Below, one piece after another: positions 30,858 through 42,861 of a stretch of 64,000 nt of DNA. Every line of letters begins with the position of its first letter. The stretch's first letter is position 1. Origin of the DNA: Staphylococcus ratti (GTDB lineage Bacteria; Bacillota; Bacilli; Staphylococcales; Staphylococcaceae); the NCBI RefSeq assembly GCF_020883535.1, contig NZ_CP086654.1:1302001-1366000 (forward strand), written 5' to 3'. A program made the translations under genes and the position numbers. A model generated the notes under the pieces. It was not told the DNA's origin. It did not search any database and saw nothing but the letters and a program-made list of their open reading frames with translations.

Positions 30858-33283
30858 TCAATTTTTAAAAAGCATATTGATTTCAAGATGTTTAATCTCG
30901 CCAAAAGTTGTAATATCAACTATAAAACTGCCATTTGTATATTGTTCTGATAAGTGGATGTCTTCAATGCTTCCTTCATATTGTTCATTGTTTGAGCGTA
31001 ATATAAACGTTTGATGTTCTGGTCGACACACTTTTGCTGCTACGACCCGGTGTGGATTTTTCTTTAATTCTTTAAGTAATGTCATACCACGTTGCGCACG
31101 TTTAGCAGACTGAAGTAACGTCGCTCGAACACGTTTCAAGGCACCGCGTTGCGTGGCAATTAAAATGGTATCTTCATCGTCAACGGTATCTGCTAACACT
31201 ACTGTGTCAGCTTCTTTAAGATTAATCGCCTTTACGCCTGCTGCACGTAATCCTGTCTCTGGCAATTCTGACAATGGATATGTAAGCGACATACCTTTAT
31301 GTGTCAAAAGTGTTATAAGTTGCAAATCATTTTTCGCGTTCACTTTCATAACAGAGATAATTTCGTCTCCCGCTTTCACTTTAGCCGCAACAAGTGGTTT
31401 TGATGTACGAGATGATTTAAATCCAGAAAGTAAACTTTTCTTAATCATACCTTGTCGCGTCGCTGTTACAATCGCTTCATCGTCAGTAAAGTTTGAAACG
31501 ACAAATGCTTGAACAATCGCTTCATCTTCATCTATTGGAACAATTTGCGAAACATGTTTACCTAAATCTTTCCATTTAATATCTGGTAATTTATGCACTG
31601 CAATAAGCAAATAGCGTCCTTTATTAGTAAATACTAGAGCAGTATCTTGAGTATTCACTTCTTGCACTGTTAAAACAGTATCTTTGTCTTTAATACCAAT
31701 TTCTTCTTTACCACTGGCATTAAAGCTACGTAAAGATGTTCTTTTAATATAACCTTCATGTGTCACACTCATCATTACCGTTTCACTTGGCACGATAACT
31801 TCTTTATCAATTTTAATTTCAGCTATCTCAGCTTCAATGACAGAGCGACGTGGCGATTTAAATTGTGCTTTGATGTCATTTAGTTCATTTTTAATGACAT
31901 CAAGTAACGCTTCATGGTCATCAAGAATATGCTTTAATTTTGCAATAAGTGTTTCTAGGTCTTTATGTTCATCTTGTAACGCCACAATATCCGTATTAGT
32001 AAGACGATACAATTGGAGCATCACAATAGCTTCAGCTTGTTCTTTTGTAAAATCAAACTCTGATACAAGATTATTTTTAGCATCACTCTTATTTTTAGAA
32101 TTACGAATGATTGCAATAACTTCATCAAGTATCGAAAGCGTTTTAATCAAACCTTCTACAATATGCATTCTCGCTTCAGCATGACTTAAATCATGCTGCG
32201 TACGTCGTGTAACAACTTCAATTTGATGATTTAAATAGCTATCAATCATCGGCTTAATGCCCATCAATTTTGGTCGTCCATCACTGATTGCGACCATATT
32301 GAAATTATATGCAACTTGTAAATCCGTATTTTTATATAAGAAATTTAATATCGCATTCGCATTGACATCTTTTTTAAGTTCAATTGCCATGCGCAAGCCA
32401 CTTCGGTCTGTTTCATCACGAACTTCAACGATACCTTCTACTTTTTTGTCCGCACGTAACTCATCAATCTTTTTAACGAGATTACTTTTATTTACCTCGT
32501 AAGGAATTTCAGTCACTATAATTTGAGAACGTCCGTTACGCAAAGTTTCCATTTCTGTTTTTGAACGAATAATAATTTTGCCTTTACCTGTTTCGTATGC
32601 TTTTTTAATTCCCTCAATACCTTGAATAATACCGCCCGTAGGAAAATCAGGTCCTTTTATATTTTTCATTAATTGATTGACCGTGATATCAGGGTTATCA
32701 ATGTATTTTAAAGTCGCAGAAATGACTTCCGCTAAATTATGTGGTGGAATATCGGTCGCATAACCCGCTGAAATCCCCGTAGAGCCATTGACGAGTAAGT
32801 TTGGAAAACGGGCAGGAAGGACCATAGGTTCCATTTCTGTATCGTCATAGTTTGGTACAAAATCTACAGTTTCTTTATTAATATCACGTAATAATTGATC
32901 CGAAAGTAAGCTTAACTTAGCTTCTGTATAACGCATTGCAGCGGGTGGATCATTGTCGATACTCCCGTTATTACCGTGCATTTCAACTAATACATGTCTT
33001 AATTTCCAATCTTGACTCAAACGTACCATCGCATCATAAACGGATGTATCACCGTGAGGATGAAACTGTCCAATCACGTCACCGACAGTTTTCGCACTCT
33101 TACGGAAATTTTTCTCATACGTATTACCACTGGAATACATCGCGTACAAAATACGGCGTTGAACAGGTTTCAAACCATCACGTACATCAGGTAATGCACG
33201 TTCTTGTATAATGTATTTACTGTAACGCCCAAATCGGTCACCAATGACATCTTCTAGTGGCAAACTTTGGATAATTTCAGCCA

Positions 33284-33284
<1 letters not shown>
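30858..33284 (-). CDS. parC: DNA topoisomerase IV subunit A
   Basis: 808 residues. The GyrA/ParC breakage-reunion domain has the catalytic tyrosine in [10 protein letters not shown] (about residue 119). The C-terminal beta-pinwheel begins at about residue 500 and shows degenerate blades ([27 protein letters not shown]). The quinolone-resistance region reads [12 protein letters not shown], with Thr80 and Asp84 by direct count (S. aureus has Ser80 and Glu84). It overlaps parE by one base. It decatenates replicated chromosomes with ParE. Confidence 0.97.
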
Positions 33285-35278
<1,994 letters not shown>

Positions 35279-35293
35279 TCAATTCCCCTCCTA

Positions 35294-35321
35294 CAAACAT
35301 ACGTTCGTTCACCGAACTATA
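35294..35321 (-). promoter_or_regulatory. LexA box and -10 region of parE
   Basis: On the minus strand CGAACGTATGTTTG (35307-35294) fits the SOS consensus CGAAC-N4-GTTYG exactly. It lies between a TATAGT -10 (35321-35316) and the parE ribosome site. LexA bound here would block early elongation. parE and parC are reported members of the S. aureus SOS regulon. Confidence 0.8.
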
Positions 35322-35490
35322 CAATAGTTATTCTTATATAAATCGCATTAAAATGCAAGTCACAATTGGAATACTACTACAATTTAAGCCCTTCAAAATG
35401 ATATATTACTTTTTTAGTAACACAAAAAAACATGACGTTCCTAAAAAATGTGGTAAAATGGTAGTAGGTACTAAAAGGATGTGAGTATGC

Positions 35491-36072
35491 ATGTCAATTT
35501 TCCTAGTAATCCTTGTGAGTTATCTTATCGGAGCGATTCCAAGCGGTTATTTAATTGGTAAAATTTTCTTCAAAAAAGATATTCGTCAATACGGAAGCGG
35601 AAACACAGGTGCAACCAACAGTTTTAGAGTATTAGGGAAACCTGCTGGATTCGCTGTTACTTTTTTTGATATTTTTAAAGGATTTATTGTCGTATTTCTA
35701 CCACCGCTATTTAATGTGGAAATACATGGAATTTTAATTGGTATTTTTGCGATTTTAGGTCATGTTTTTCCTGTTTATTTAAAATTCCGTGGCGGTAAAG
35801 CTGTTGCTACAAGTGCAGGAGTTTTACTAGGTGTTAATCCGATACTTTGTTTAATTTTAATTGCAATATTTTTTACAATTCTCTATTTAACAAAATATGT
35901 ATCTCTTTCAAGTATCATTGCTGGTATTTGTTGTGTGATAGGGTCATTCATCATCAATGACTATATATTGTTGTTTATTAGTTTTGCCGTGGCATCACTT
36001 CTTGTGTTTAGACATGTGAGCAATATTAAACGTATTATAAAAGGAACAGAACCTAAAATTAAATGGATGTAA
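35491..36072 (+). CDS. plsY: Glycerol-3-phosphate acyltransferase PlsY
   Basis: 193 residues with five membrane helices. The PlsY motifs are all present: [31 protein letters not shown] (phosphate binding) and [17 protein letters not shown]. It transfers acyl groups from acyl-phosphate to glycerol-3-phosphate, the first step of phospholipid synthesis in Firmicutes. It is divergent from parE, as in S. aureus. Confidence 0.96.
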   Translation: MSIFLVILVSYLIGAIPSGYLIGKIFFKKDIRQYGSGNTGATNSFRVLGKPAGFAVTFFDIFKGFIVVFLPPLFNVEIHGILIGIFAILGHVFPVYLKFRGGKAVATSAGVLLGVNPILCLILIAIFFTILYLTKYVSLSSIIAGICCVIGSFIINDYILLFISFAVASLLVFRHVSNIKRIIKGTEPKIKWM

Positions 36073-36155
36073 TCCATATCAATTTATTTTTAAAGATATT
36101 CCATTTAAAATATAACCATAAGTAAGTAGCCTTAAATACGAGAGGAGTTATAACA

Positions 36156-36452
36156 ATGCAATTAGAATTAACAAACGATGCAATTCAATGGTTAAAAAAA
36201 GAATTAGAATTACCTCAAGAAGGGAAAGCGCTCCATTTTTTTGTGCGTTATGGCGGCGAATTCCAATTAAAACAAGGCTTTAGTCCTGCCTTTAATATTG
36301 AAAATATTAAAGACATTGACGAAATAGGATATGAAAAGACAATGGATGGTTTAAATGTCATTGTCGCAGAAAAAGATGTTTGGTATTTTGAAGATGACCA
36401 TCTCAAAATCGACGTTAAAAATGATGAAATTACGTATGAAGCGCAATCATAA
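36156..36452 (+). CDS. HesB/YneR-like protein (IscA fold without cysteines)
   Basis: 98 residues after GAGAGGAG. It begins [17 protein letters not shown] and has [20 protein letters not shown], typical of the HesB-like YneR family. The Fe-S ligand cysteines of IscA are absent: there is no Cys in the protein. The function is therefore unknown and it is unlikely to be a classic A-type carrier. It lies downstream of plsY and ends with a terminator at 36549-36585. Confidence 0.85.
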   Translation: MQLELTNDAIQWLKKELELPQEGKALHFFVRYGGEFQLKQGFSPAFNIENIKDIDEIGYEKTMDGLNVIVAEKDVWYFEDDHLKIDVKNDEITYEAQS

Positions 36453-36548
36453 AATAAAGTTTAGGAACGCGAATCTAAGATAAATTGCTTTAATCAAGCG
36501 TTTTTTCAAATAGAAACGCTTATTCCTACTTAAACGTATATACTATTT

Positions 36549-36585
36549 AGAGCTGAAGACAGTATTTGTGTCTCAGCTCTTTTTG
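36549..36585 (+). terminator. Terminator after the HesB-like gene
   Basis: AGAGCTGAAGACA (36549-36561) pairs with TGTCTCAGCTCT (36569-36580) with one bulge, followed by T5. A second small hairpin, AAGCGTTT / AAACGCTT (about 36497-36521), lies just upstream. Confidence 0.85.
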
Positions 36586-36688
36586 TATGTTTATTTTGTA
36601 GGAAACGCTTTGATCTTCGTCCATGAACTTGAATGTTACTTAAGCGTGCACTCATCAAAATCTGCCCATGTTTATCTCTTTGTTGTCT

Positions 36689-37141
36689 TTATAACGTGAC
36701 TTCTTGATCAACCCCAGCTTGATTTTGTTCGTCTACAGAACGATATACTTTAAACCAATTTGGAAAAGTTTTATCGAGTCGCAATGGTTTGCGATCGTTT
36801 TTAGTAATAATGACATTGTCTGTGTAACCGATCGTAACAATCTCGCCTTGTTGATTATATATTTCATATTGATATCTTGAACGTAATCGAGAAAATTTTG
36901 AAACCCACGTTTTAACCGTTACTTTTTCAGGATATGTCACACTTTTTTTATAGTTGATGTTCAACTCAGTAACAGGAGACACTACACCTGCCTTTTCCAT
37001 TTCACTGTAGTCTAACCCTAATTTACGAATATAGTCCGTACGGGCTACTTCAAACCAAGTTGCATAATTTCCATGATATATGACACCCATTTGATCTGTT
37101 TCTTGATATCTAGATTCAATTTCGGTTAAAGCATAAAGCAT
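36689..37141 (-). CDS. Acyl-CoA thioesterase (hotdog fold, YneP/YbgC-like)
   Basis: 150 residues from the ATG at 37141 (MLYALTEIESRYQETDQMGVIYHGNY), with AGAGGG upstream. The frame is open 29 codons further without a ribosome site. The signature ETDQMGVIYHGNYATWFEVAR contains the catalytic Asp and the glycine turn of 4-hydroxybenzoyl-CoA thioesterase-type hotdog proteins. It probably hydrolyses short-chain acyl-CoA; the physiological substrate is unknown. It lies downstream of acnA on the same strand, separated by the acnA terminator. Confidence 0.88.
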   Translation of the reverse strand: MLYALTEIESRYQETDQMGVIYHGNYATWFEVARTDYIRKLGLDYSEMEKAGVVSPVTELNINYKKSVTYPEKVTVKTWVSKFSRLRSRYQYEIYNQQGEIVTIGYTDNVIITKNDRKPLRLDKTFPNWFKVYRSVDEQNQAGVDQEVTL

Positions 37142-37278
37142 GCGCTGTCCCTCTTTCTTTAGTTCGTTACTTTTTAGTTTAACATAATTATCTACCCAAC
37201 CAGAAAAGAGACCTCGCCATTGTTTCAATACAATTCAATTTAGTCACCTCTAAGCTACTAGTCTATTCTTAATTAAAT

Positions 37279-37314
37279 AAGAGGCGTGGACACTTTGAAT
37301 GTCACACGCCCCTT
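37279..37314 (-). terminator. acnA terminator
   Basis: GAGGCGTGGACA pairs with TGTCACACGCCCC with a small bulge around the loop TTTGAA. T-rich sequence follows on the minus strand. Confidence 0.7.
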
Positions 37315-37336
37315 TAGGATTTATTTCTACTTATAA

Positions 37337-40036
37337 TTATGCTAATTTTTTACGCAATACAAGCTGTAAAATACCACCATGACGATAATATTCAATTTCA
37401 ACTTTAGAATCGAATCGTGCAATCGCATTAAATTCAACAACTTGTCCATCTTCTTTTTTAGCTGTTACTTTAACTTCTTGTCCTGGCTGTACATCTTCAG
37501 TAATGTCCACAGAAATATGTTCAGTGCCATCAAGACCTAATGCATCTGCGGAGTCACCTTCTTTAAATTGTAATGGTAGAACACCCATCATTACAAGGTT
37601 TGAACGGTGAATACGCTCATAGCTTTGCGCAATTACCGTTTTCACACCAAGAAGATTTGTTCCTTTGGCAGCCCAGTCACGTGAAGAGCCCATACCATAA
37701 TCATTTCCTGCTAATACAACAAGACCTGTACCGTCTTTTTTGTATTTCATAGCAGCGTCATAGATAGACATCACTTCTTTTGTTGGCCAATATGTTGTAT
37801 AACCACCTTCAGTACCTGGCGCAAGTTGGTTTTTAATACGAATATTCGCAAAAGTACCTCGAACCATTACTTCGTGGTTACCACGACGAGAACCGTATGA
37901 GTTAAAGTCTCTTGGTGATACACCATTATCAAGTAAATATTTGCCTGCTGGCGTGTCTTTACCAATCGCGCCTGCTGGTGAAATGTGGTCAGTCGTTACA
38001 GAGTCACCAAATTTACCCATTACACGTAAGTTATTTAATGGTTCAATTTCACCTGGCTCTTTAGATAAACCTTGGAAGAATGTTGGATTTTGAATGTAAG
38101 TCGATGATGCTTCAAAATCATATAAAGGTTGATCTGTTGTGTCAATTTTGTTCCATAATTCATTGTTTTCATAAACATCTTTATATTCTTCTTTGAACAA
38201 TTCTGGCGTTACTACGCTATCCACTGTATCTGAAACTTCTTGAATAGAAGGCCAAATATCTTTAAGATAAACATCATTACCTTGTTCATCTTGGCCAAGC
38301 GCTTCATTTTGAAGGTCGATATCTACTGTTCCAGCTAATGCATATGCTACAACAAGCGGTGGTGATGCTAAGTAGTTGGCTTTAACTAATGGATGAATAC
38401 GTCCTTCAAAGTTACGGTTACCAGATAAAACAGATGTTACGAGTAAATCTTCTTGAGCAATTGCGCGCTCAATTTCTTCAAGTAATGGACCTGAGTTACC
38501 GATACAAGTTGTACATCCATAACCAACAAGGTTAAAGCCTAATTGATCTAAATATTCTTGTAAACCTGCATCACGTAAATAGCCTGTAACTACCTTCGAA
38601 CCTGGCGCTAATGATGTTTTAACAAAGTCAGGTACTTTTAAGCCTTTTTCAACCGCTTTTTTAGCTAGTAAGCCCGCACCTAACATTACGTATGGGTTCG
38701 ATGTGTTTGTACAAGATGTAATCGCAGCAATGGCGATATCACCTGTTTTCATTTCCGTAGTGTGACCATCTTTAAATTCGATTGTCGCTTTTTTATCAAA
38801 TTCATTTTGATCTAATCCATGACCTTGGTTACCCGCAGGTGCAGTTACAGATTTTTGGAAAGCTTTTTTCATATCGCTTAAGAAAATCAAATCTTGCGGA
38901 CGTTTAGGACCTGATAATGACGCTTCGACAGTTGATAAATCTAAATCCACAACGTCAGTATAGCTTGGTTCTGCTGAAGCATCGAAGAACATATGATTTT
39001 CTTTTAAATACTTATCTACTGTTTCGATTTGTTCATCAGAACGACCTGTTAAACGTAAATATTTAAGTGTTTCATCATCTACTGGGAAGAAACCACATGT
39101 TGCACCGTATTCAGGTGCCATATTCGCAATCGTTGCACGGTCAGCTAATGGTAACTTTTCTACACCCGGGCCAAAGAATTCAACAAATTTACCTACCACA
39201 CCTTTTTTACGTAACAATTCTGTTACACGTAAAGCAAGGTCAGTCGCAGTTGCACCTTGTGGCAGCTCGTTCGATAAGCGTACACCAATAACTTCAGGAA
39301 TTGGGAAGTATGAAGGCTGTCCAAGCATACCTGCTTCAGCTTCGATACCACCAACACCCCAACCTAATACACCAAGACCATTAATCATCGTTGTATGCGA
39401 ATCTGTACCTACTAATGTATCTGGGAAAGCCACTTGCTCGCCTTCATTTTCACGTACATGTACTACATTCGCTAAATATTCAAGGTTAACTTGGTGCACG
39501 ATACCTGTTGCAGGCGGTACCGCATTATAATTTTGGAATGCTTTTGTTGCCCAGTTTAAAAATTGATAACGTTCGTAGTTGCGTTCAAATTCTAATTTCA
39601 TATTGCGCTCAAGTGCTTCTGGGCTAGCATAGCTATCAACTTGAACTGAGTGGTCGATAACTAAATCTACAGGGACTTCTGGGTTGATTTTAGATAAATC
39701 TCCACCTACGTCATCCATTGCTTTACGTAAAGATGCTAAGTCTACAACTGCTGGTACACCTGTAAAGTCTTGTAAAATAACACGAGATGGTTTGAAAGGC
39801 ACTTCGCCTTTTTCATTTTCTTTACCAAATGTTGATAAAGCTTTAATATGTTCATCTGTAATCACAAAACCATCTTCTTGTCGTAATACAGACTCTAAAA
39901 GTACTCGAATAGAATATGGTAAACGACTAATTTCTGTTAAACCTTGTTCTTCTAATGATTTAAGGTCGTAATACGTTAACGTTTTACCATTGACTTGAAA
40001 CGACTTTTTAGCTTGTTCTTTTAATTTTGAAGCCAT
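37337..40036 (-). CDS. acnA: Aconitate hydratase A
   Basis: 899 residues. The 4Fe-4S cysteines are in [13 protein letters not shown] and [12 protein letters not shown], the swivel domain has [16 protein letters not shown], and there is [19 protein letters not shown] near residue 215. It is the TCA-cycle enzyme converting citrate to isocitrate and is an iron-responsive RNA-binding protein in other bacteria. A GGGGGG-type ribosome site precedes the ATG. It is monocistronic with its own terminator. Confidence 0.97.
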   Translation of the reverse strand: MASKLKEQAKKSFQVNGKTLTYYDLKSLEEQGLTEISRLPYSIRVLLESVLRQEDGFVITDEHIKALSTFGKENEKGEVPFKPSRVILQDFTGVPAVVDLASLRKAMDDVGGDLSKINPEVPVDLVIDHSVQVDSYASPEALERNMKLEFERNYERYQFLNWATKAFQNYNAVPPATGIVHQVNLEYLANVVHVRENEGEQVAFPDTLVGTDSHTTMINGLGVLGWGVGGIEAEAGMLGQPSYFPIPEVIGVRLSNELPQGATATDLALRVTELLRKKGVVGKFVEFFGPGVEKLPLADRATIANMAPEYGATCGFFPVDDETLKYLRLTGRSDEQIETVDKYLKENHMFFDASAEPSYTDVVDLDLSTVEASLSGPKRPQDLIFLSDMKKAFQKSVTAPAGNQGHGLDQNEFDKKATIEFKDGHTTEMKTGDIAIAAITSCTNTSNPYVMLGAGLLAKKAVEKGLKVPDFVKTSLAPGSKVVTGYLRDAGLQEYLDQLGFNLVGYGCTTCIGNSGPLLEEIERAIAQEDLLVTSVLSGNRNFEGRIHPLVKANYLASPPLVVAYALAGTVDIDLQNEALGQDEQGNDVYLKDIWPSIQEVSDTVDSVVTPELFKEEYKDVYENNELWNKIDTTDQPLYDFEASSTYIQNPTFFQGLSKEPGEIEPLNNLRVMGKFGDSVTTDHISPAGAIGKDTPAGKYLLDNGVSPRDFNSYGSRRGNHEVMVRGTFANIRIKNQLAPGTEGGYTTYWPTKEVMSIYDAAMKYKKDGTGLVVLAGNDYGMGSSRDWAAKGTNLLGVKTVIAQSYERIHRSNLVMMGVLPLQFKEGDSADALGLDGTEHISVDITEDVQPGQEVKVTAKKEDGQVVEFNAIARFDSKVEIEYYRHGGILQLVLRKKLA

Positions 40037-40381
40037 AGAATATCCCCCCTGATATTTTTATATGCCGTCATATTAATTGTATAATTATCCTACTACGAAA
40101 ACAACACTCTACGCCCTAAAACCTCTATATTCAATATTTCGTCTTTCTAATCAGATGTCATAAGAATAATTTATCAAAGAAAGTTAGTGTAATAAGTATA
40201 TTTTATTTAATCAAGATTTCTTTAATTACGATACTCAAAGGCATAAACTTATATATTTTGACCACTTACTGTACGTTATATCTCAAATCTCACTTTGACT
40301 TTTATTTTTCTAAGTTATTCCACTCTGTATAAACGCACTCGAATCCATTGTGATAGAAATATTTATGATATTGGATTATAC
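40037..40381. other. Intergenic region upstream of acnA
   Basis: About 345 AT-rich bases between acnA and the BCCT terminator. It must contain the acnA promoter, but I could not choose a convincing -35/-10 pair. No gene or structured element is seen. Confidence 0.5.
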
Positions 40382-40420
40382 AAAAAACTGCTAACAAATT
40401 GAATGATTTGTTAGCAGTTT
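40382..40420 (-). terminator. Terminator of the BCCT transporter gene
   Basis: AAACTGCTAACAAAT (40385-40399) pairs perfectly with ATTTGTTAGCAGTTT (40406-40420), and a U-run follows on the minus strand. Confidence 0.9.
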
Positions 40421-40431
40421 AATCTTTTTAT

Positions 40432-42066
40432 TTATCTTTCAGCATCTCGTAATGACTTACGTTTTGAAATCAATTCATCTTCATAATCATTACGTGAATT
40501 TTCAACGTATTCTTTTAAACGATGTTTATTTGGTGTCAAAGTTAATCCTAAGAATTTACGCTCTTTATTTGCATCTTTGTAAAAACTGATCATCATTAAT
40601 ATGACAACGAATGAAAATGGTAATGCACTAATAATGGCTGCGTTTTGTAATGCTTGCAGTCCTGAACCACCATCGCCAGCACCTGATAACAATAACACGA
40701 AAGCGATAAGTGATTGTGCGACACCCCAAGTCACTTTTACAAAAGAACTTGGATTTTGCGAACCAAATGTTGTTTGCATACCAAGCACAAATGTTGCAGA
40801 GTCAGCAGATGTAATAAAGAATGACGCAATAAGTAATAGTGCAATAATCGAGAGCACCATACCAATAGGCAGATGGTGGAAGACACCAAATAATTGTGTT
40901 TCAACAGACATATCATAAATTTCTTTATGTTTCTTAGCTGTTTCGATACCTAAAACACCAAAAACACTAAACCAAATAAAACTTACGATAACTGGAACTA
41001 ATAGCACACCTGAAATAAATTCTCGGATAGAACGTCCTTTAGAAACACGTGCAATAAATACACCTACGAATGGGCTCCAACTTAACCACCAGCCCCAATA
41101 ATAAAGCGTCCAACTGGACATCCATGCTTTCTTTTGAGGATTCGTTGCGGCTGCATCGAAACTGTTAAATAAAAATGAATTTAACAAACTACCTGTTGAG
41201 CTTGTAAGCATATCTAAAATTAAAATAGTTGGACCAATAAATAGTGCAGCTAGTAACAATACCGTACCTAAGCCAATATTTAAATTACTTAAATATTGGA
41301 TACCTTTACTCAAGCCAGACCAAGCACTCATAATAAATAGAATCGTTACAACTACAATAATAATGGACTGTGTCAAAATGTTGTTTGGCACGCCAAATAA
41401 GTAATGTAAACCACCAGCAATTTGAAGTGCGCCCATACCTAGAGATACGGCTACACCAACAACTGTTGCAAAAACTGCTAAAACATCAATCAATGTACCG
41501 ATTGGGCCGTCAACACGATCTCCTAAAATCGGTCTTAATGTTTTAGAAAGTAAACCTGGTTCTCCTTTTCTAAATTGAGCATAAGCAAGTGCTAATGCCA
41601 CGACACCATAAACTGCCCATGCATGAAAACCCCAATGGAAGAAAGTCGAACGTAATGACTCCGTAAATGCTTGAGTCGATTGCGGTTCTGCGTTAGGTGG
41701 TGATGCGAAATGTGCAATCGGTTCTGCTGCACCATAGAATACTAAACCAATTCCCATACCTGCACTAAAAAGCATCGCAAACCATGAAATTGTGTTAAAT
41801 TCTGGTTTATCATTGGGTCTCCCTAATTTTAATTTACCAATTGGACTAAAGATTAAAAAGACACAGAAGAAAACGATAATGGTAGTTAAAATGAGATAAT
41901 ACCAACCTAATGTATTTGTAATCCAAGCTGTAATATCGGCTGTAAATGCACCAAATTGTTTTGGTATAAATACCCCTATTAATACAATGGCAAAAATGAT
42001 GATTGAACTAAAAATAAATACTGGTGAAAACTTCTTACCATTTCCCTGTGGATTTGAAGTATTCAT
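40432..42066 (-). CDS. opuD: BCCT-family glycine betaine transporter (OpuD type)
   Basis: 544 residues with twelve membrane helices. The BCCT signature in helix 8 is WTLYYWGWWLSWSPFVGVFIARVSKGR, with the betaine-binding aromatic box and the conserved GAAEPIAHF near residue 110. It takes up glycine betaine with Na+ under osmotic stress. The charged C-terminal tail (KRKSLRDAER) is typical of osmosensing members. From memory the S. aureus equivalent at this place is OpuD2. A small hydrophobic ORF lies 56 bases upstream. Confidence 0.92.
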   Translation of the reverse strand: MNTSNPQGNGKKFSPVFIFSSIIIFAIVLIGVFIPKQFGAFTADITAWITNTLGWYYLILTTIIVFFCVFLIFSPIGKLKLGRPNDKPEFNTISWFAMLFSAGMGIGLVFYGAAEPIAHFASPPNAEPQSTQAFTESLRSTFFHWGFHAWAVYGVVALALAYAQFRKGEPGLLSKTLRPILGDRVDGPIGTLIDVLAVFATVVGVAVSLGMGALQIAGGLHYLFGVPNNILTQSIIIVVVTILFIMSAWSGLSKGIQYLSNLNIGLGTVLLLAALFIGPTILILDMLTSSTGSLLNSFLFNSFDAAATNPQKKAWMSSWTLYYWGWWLSWSPFVGVFIARVSKGRSIREFISGVLLVPVIVSFIWFSVFGVLGIETAKKHKEIYDMSVETQLFGVFHHLPIGMVLSIIALLLIASFFITSADSATFVLGMQTTFGSQNPSSFVKVTWGVAQSLIAFVLLLSGAGDGGSGLQALQNAAIISALPFSFVVILMMISFYKDANKERKFLGLTLTPNKHRLKEYVENSRNDYEDELISKRKSLRDAER

Positions 42067-42122
42067 AGCAATACCTACTCCCTTTCTCTATATTAAATTT
42101 TTAAACTGTAAAGCACTTTTAA

Positions 42123-42197
42123 TTACAATTCCACAATAAATATTCCACAAATTAAAAATGCAATCGTCATATATACAATAACAAAAGGCGTTAACAT
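42123..42197 (-). CDS. 24-residue hydrophobic peptide upstream of opuD
   Basis: An ATG at 42197 follows GGGGGTG by eight bases and opens MLTPFVIVYMTIAFLICGIF plus IVEL, then TAA. The whole product is one hydrophobic helix with an acidic end. It sits 56 bases before opuD on the same strand with no terminator between. Small single-helix subunits (MetS type) accompany some Na+-coupled amino-acid transporters, which is one possible parallel. A leader peptide or a membrane-active small peptide are alternatives. Expression is unproven. Confidence 0.5.
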   Translation of the reverse strand: MLTPFVIVYMTIAFLICGIFIVEL

Positions 42198-42313
42198 AAT
42201 CAACGCACCCCCATTGATTATGTAATTATAAGAAAATGACCTCTTGCAATACTATGTGTTTGGGGTATAATTTCTAAAGTATTTAAAAATCACATTCTAG
42301 GAGTGGACCAATC

Positions 42314-42679
42314 ATGTTAAAAGAATTTAAGGAATTTGCTTTAAAAGGTAACGTACTTGAACTTGCTGTTGCCGTTGTAATGGGGGCTGCTTTTAATAAA
42401 ATTGTTACCTCGCTCGTTGAAAATGTAATTATGCCTATTATCGGTTTATTGTTCGGAGAAGTAGATTTTGCTAAAAATTGGACACTCTACGGCATTAAAT
42501 ATGGTGTATTTATCCAATCTATCATCGACTTCATTATCATTGCATTTGCACTATTTATTTTCATTAAAATCGCAAATACAATTGTAAAACCTAAAGAAGT
42601 TGAACCAACAATCGAAGAAAACACGGTACTCTTAACGGAGATTAGAGATTTACTTCGCGAACAAAATAAACAGTCATAA
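42314..42679 (+). CDS. mscL: Large-conductance mechanosensitive channel
   Basis: 121 residues. The N-terminal amphipathic helix [31 protein letters not shown] leads into TM1, TM2 is at about residues 65-87, and a charged C-terminal bundle follows. Length and the [16 protein letters not shown] gate match MscL. It is a pentameric emergency valve against hypo-osmotic shock. Its neighbour opuD imports osmolyte, so the pair suits osmotic adaptation. Confidence 0.97.
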   Translation: MLKEFKEFALKGNVLELAVAVVMGAAFNKIVTSLVENVIMPIIGLLFGEVDFAKNWTLYGIKYGVFIQSIIDFIIIAFALFIFIKIANTIVKPKEVEPTIEENTVLLTEIRDLLREQNKQS

Positions 42680-42713
42680 TTGCTACACTTTTTAAATTTA
42701 ATAATTATGCAAA

Positions 42714-42780
42714 AAAGGTTAGGACAAAAGCATCTATCGGTTTCCCAAAGCTACACGTGCGTTACGTCCTAGCCTTTCTT
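42714..42780 (+). terminator. mscL terminator
   Basis: AAAGGTTAGGAC (42714-42725) pairs with GTCCTAGCCTTT (42766-42777) with one wobble, followed by a T-rich stretch. The 40-base loop is unusually long. Confidence 0.65.
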
Positions 42781-42782
42781 AT

Positions 42783-42856
42783 AAAAGGCAGAAGTTTCGA
42801 CATCGGATTCAAGATTTTGATTAAATCTAAGTGATGGTGTCGTATCTTCTGCTTTT
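42783..42856 (-). terminator. sbcC terminator
   Basis: AAAAGGCAGAAG (42783-42794) pairs with CTTCTGCTTTT (42846-42856) with a one-base bulge. Inner GACATC / GATGGTGTC pairing extends it. The A-run gives the U-tract on the minus strand. Confidence 0.65.
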
Positions 42857-42861
42857 TACTG

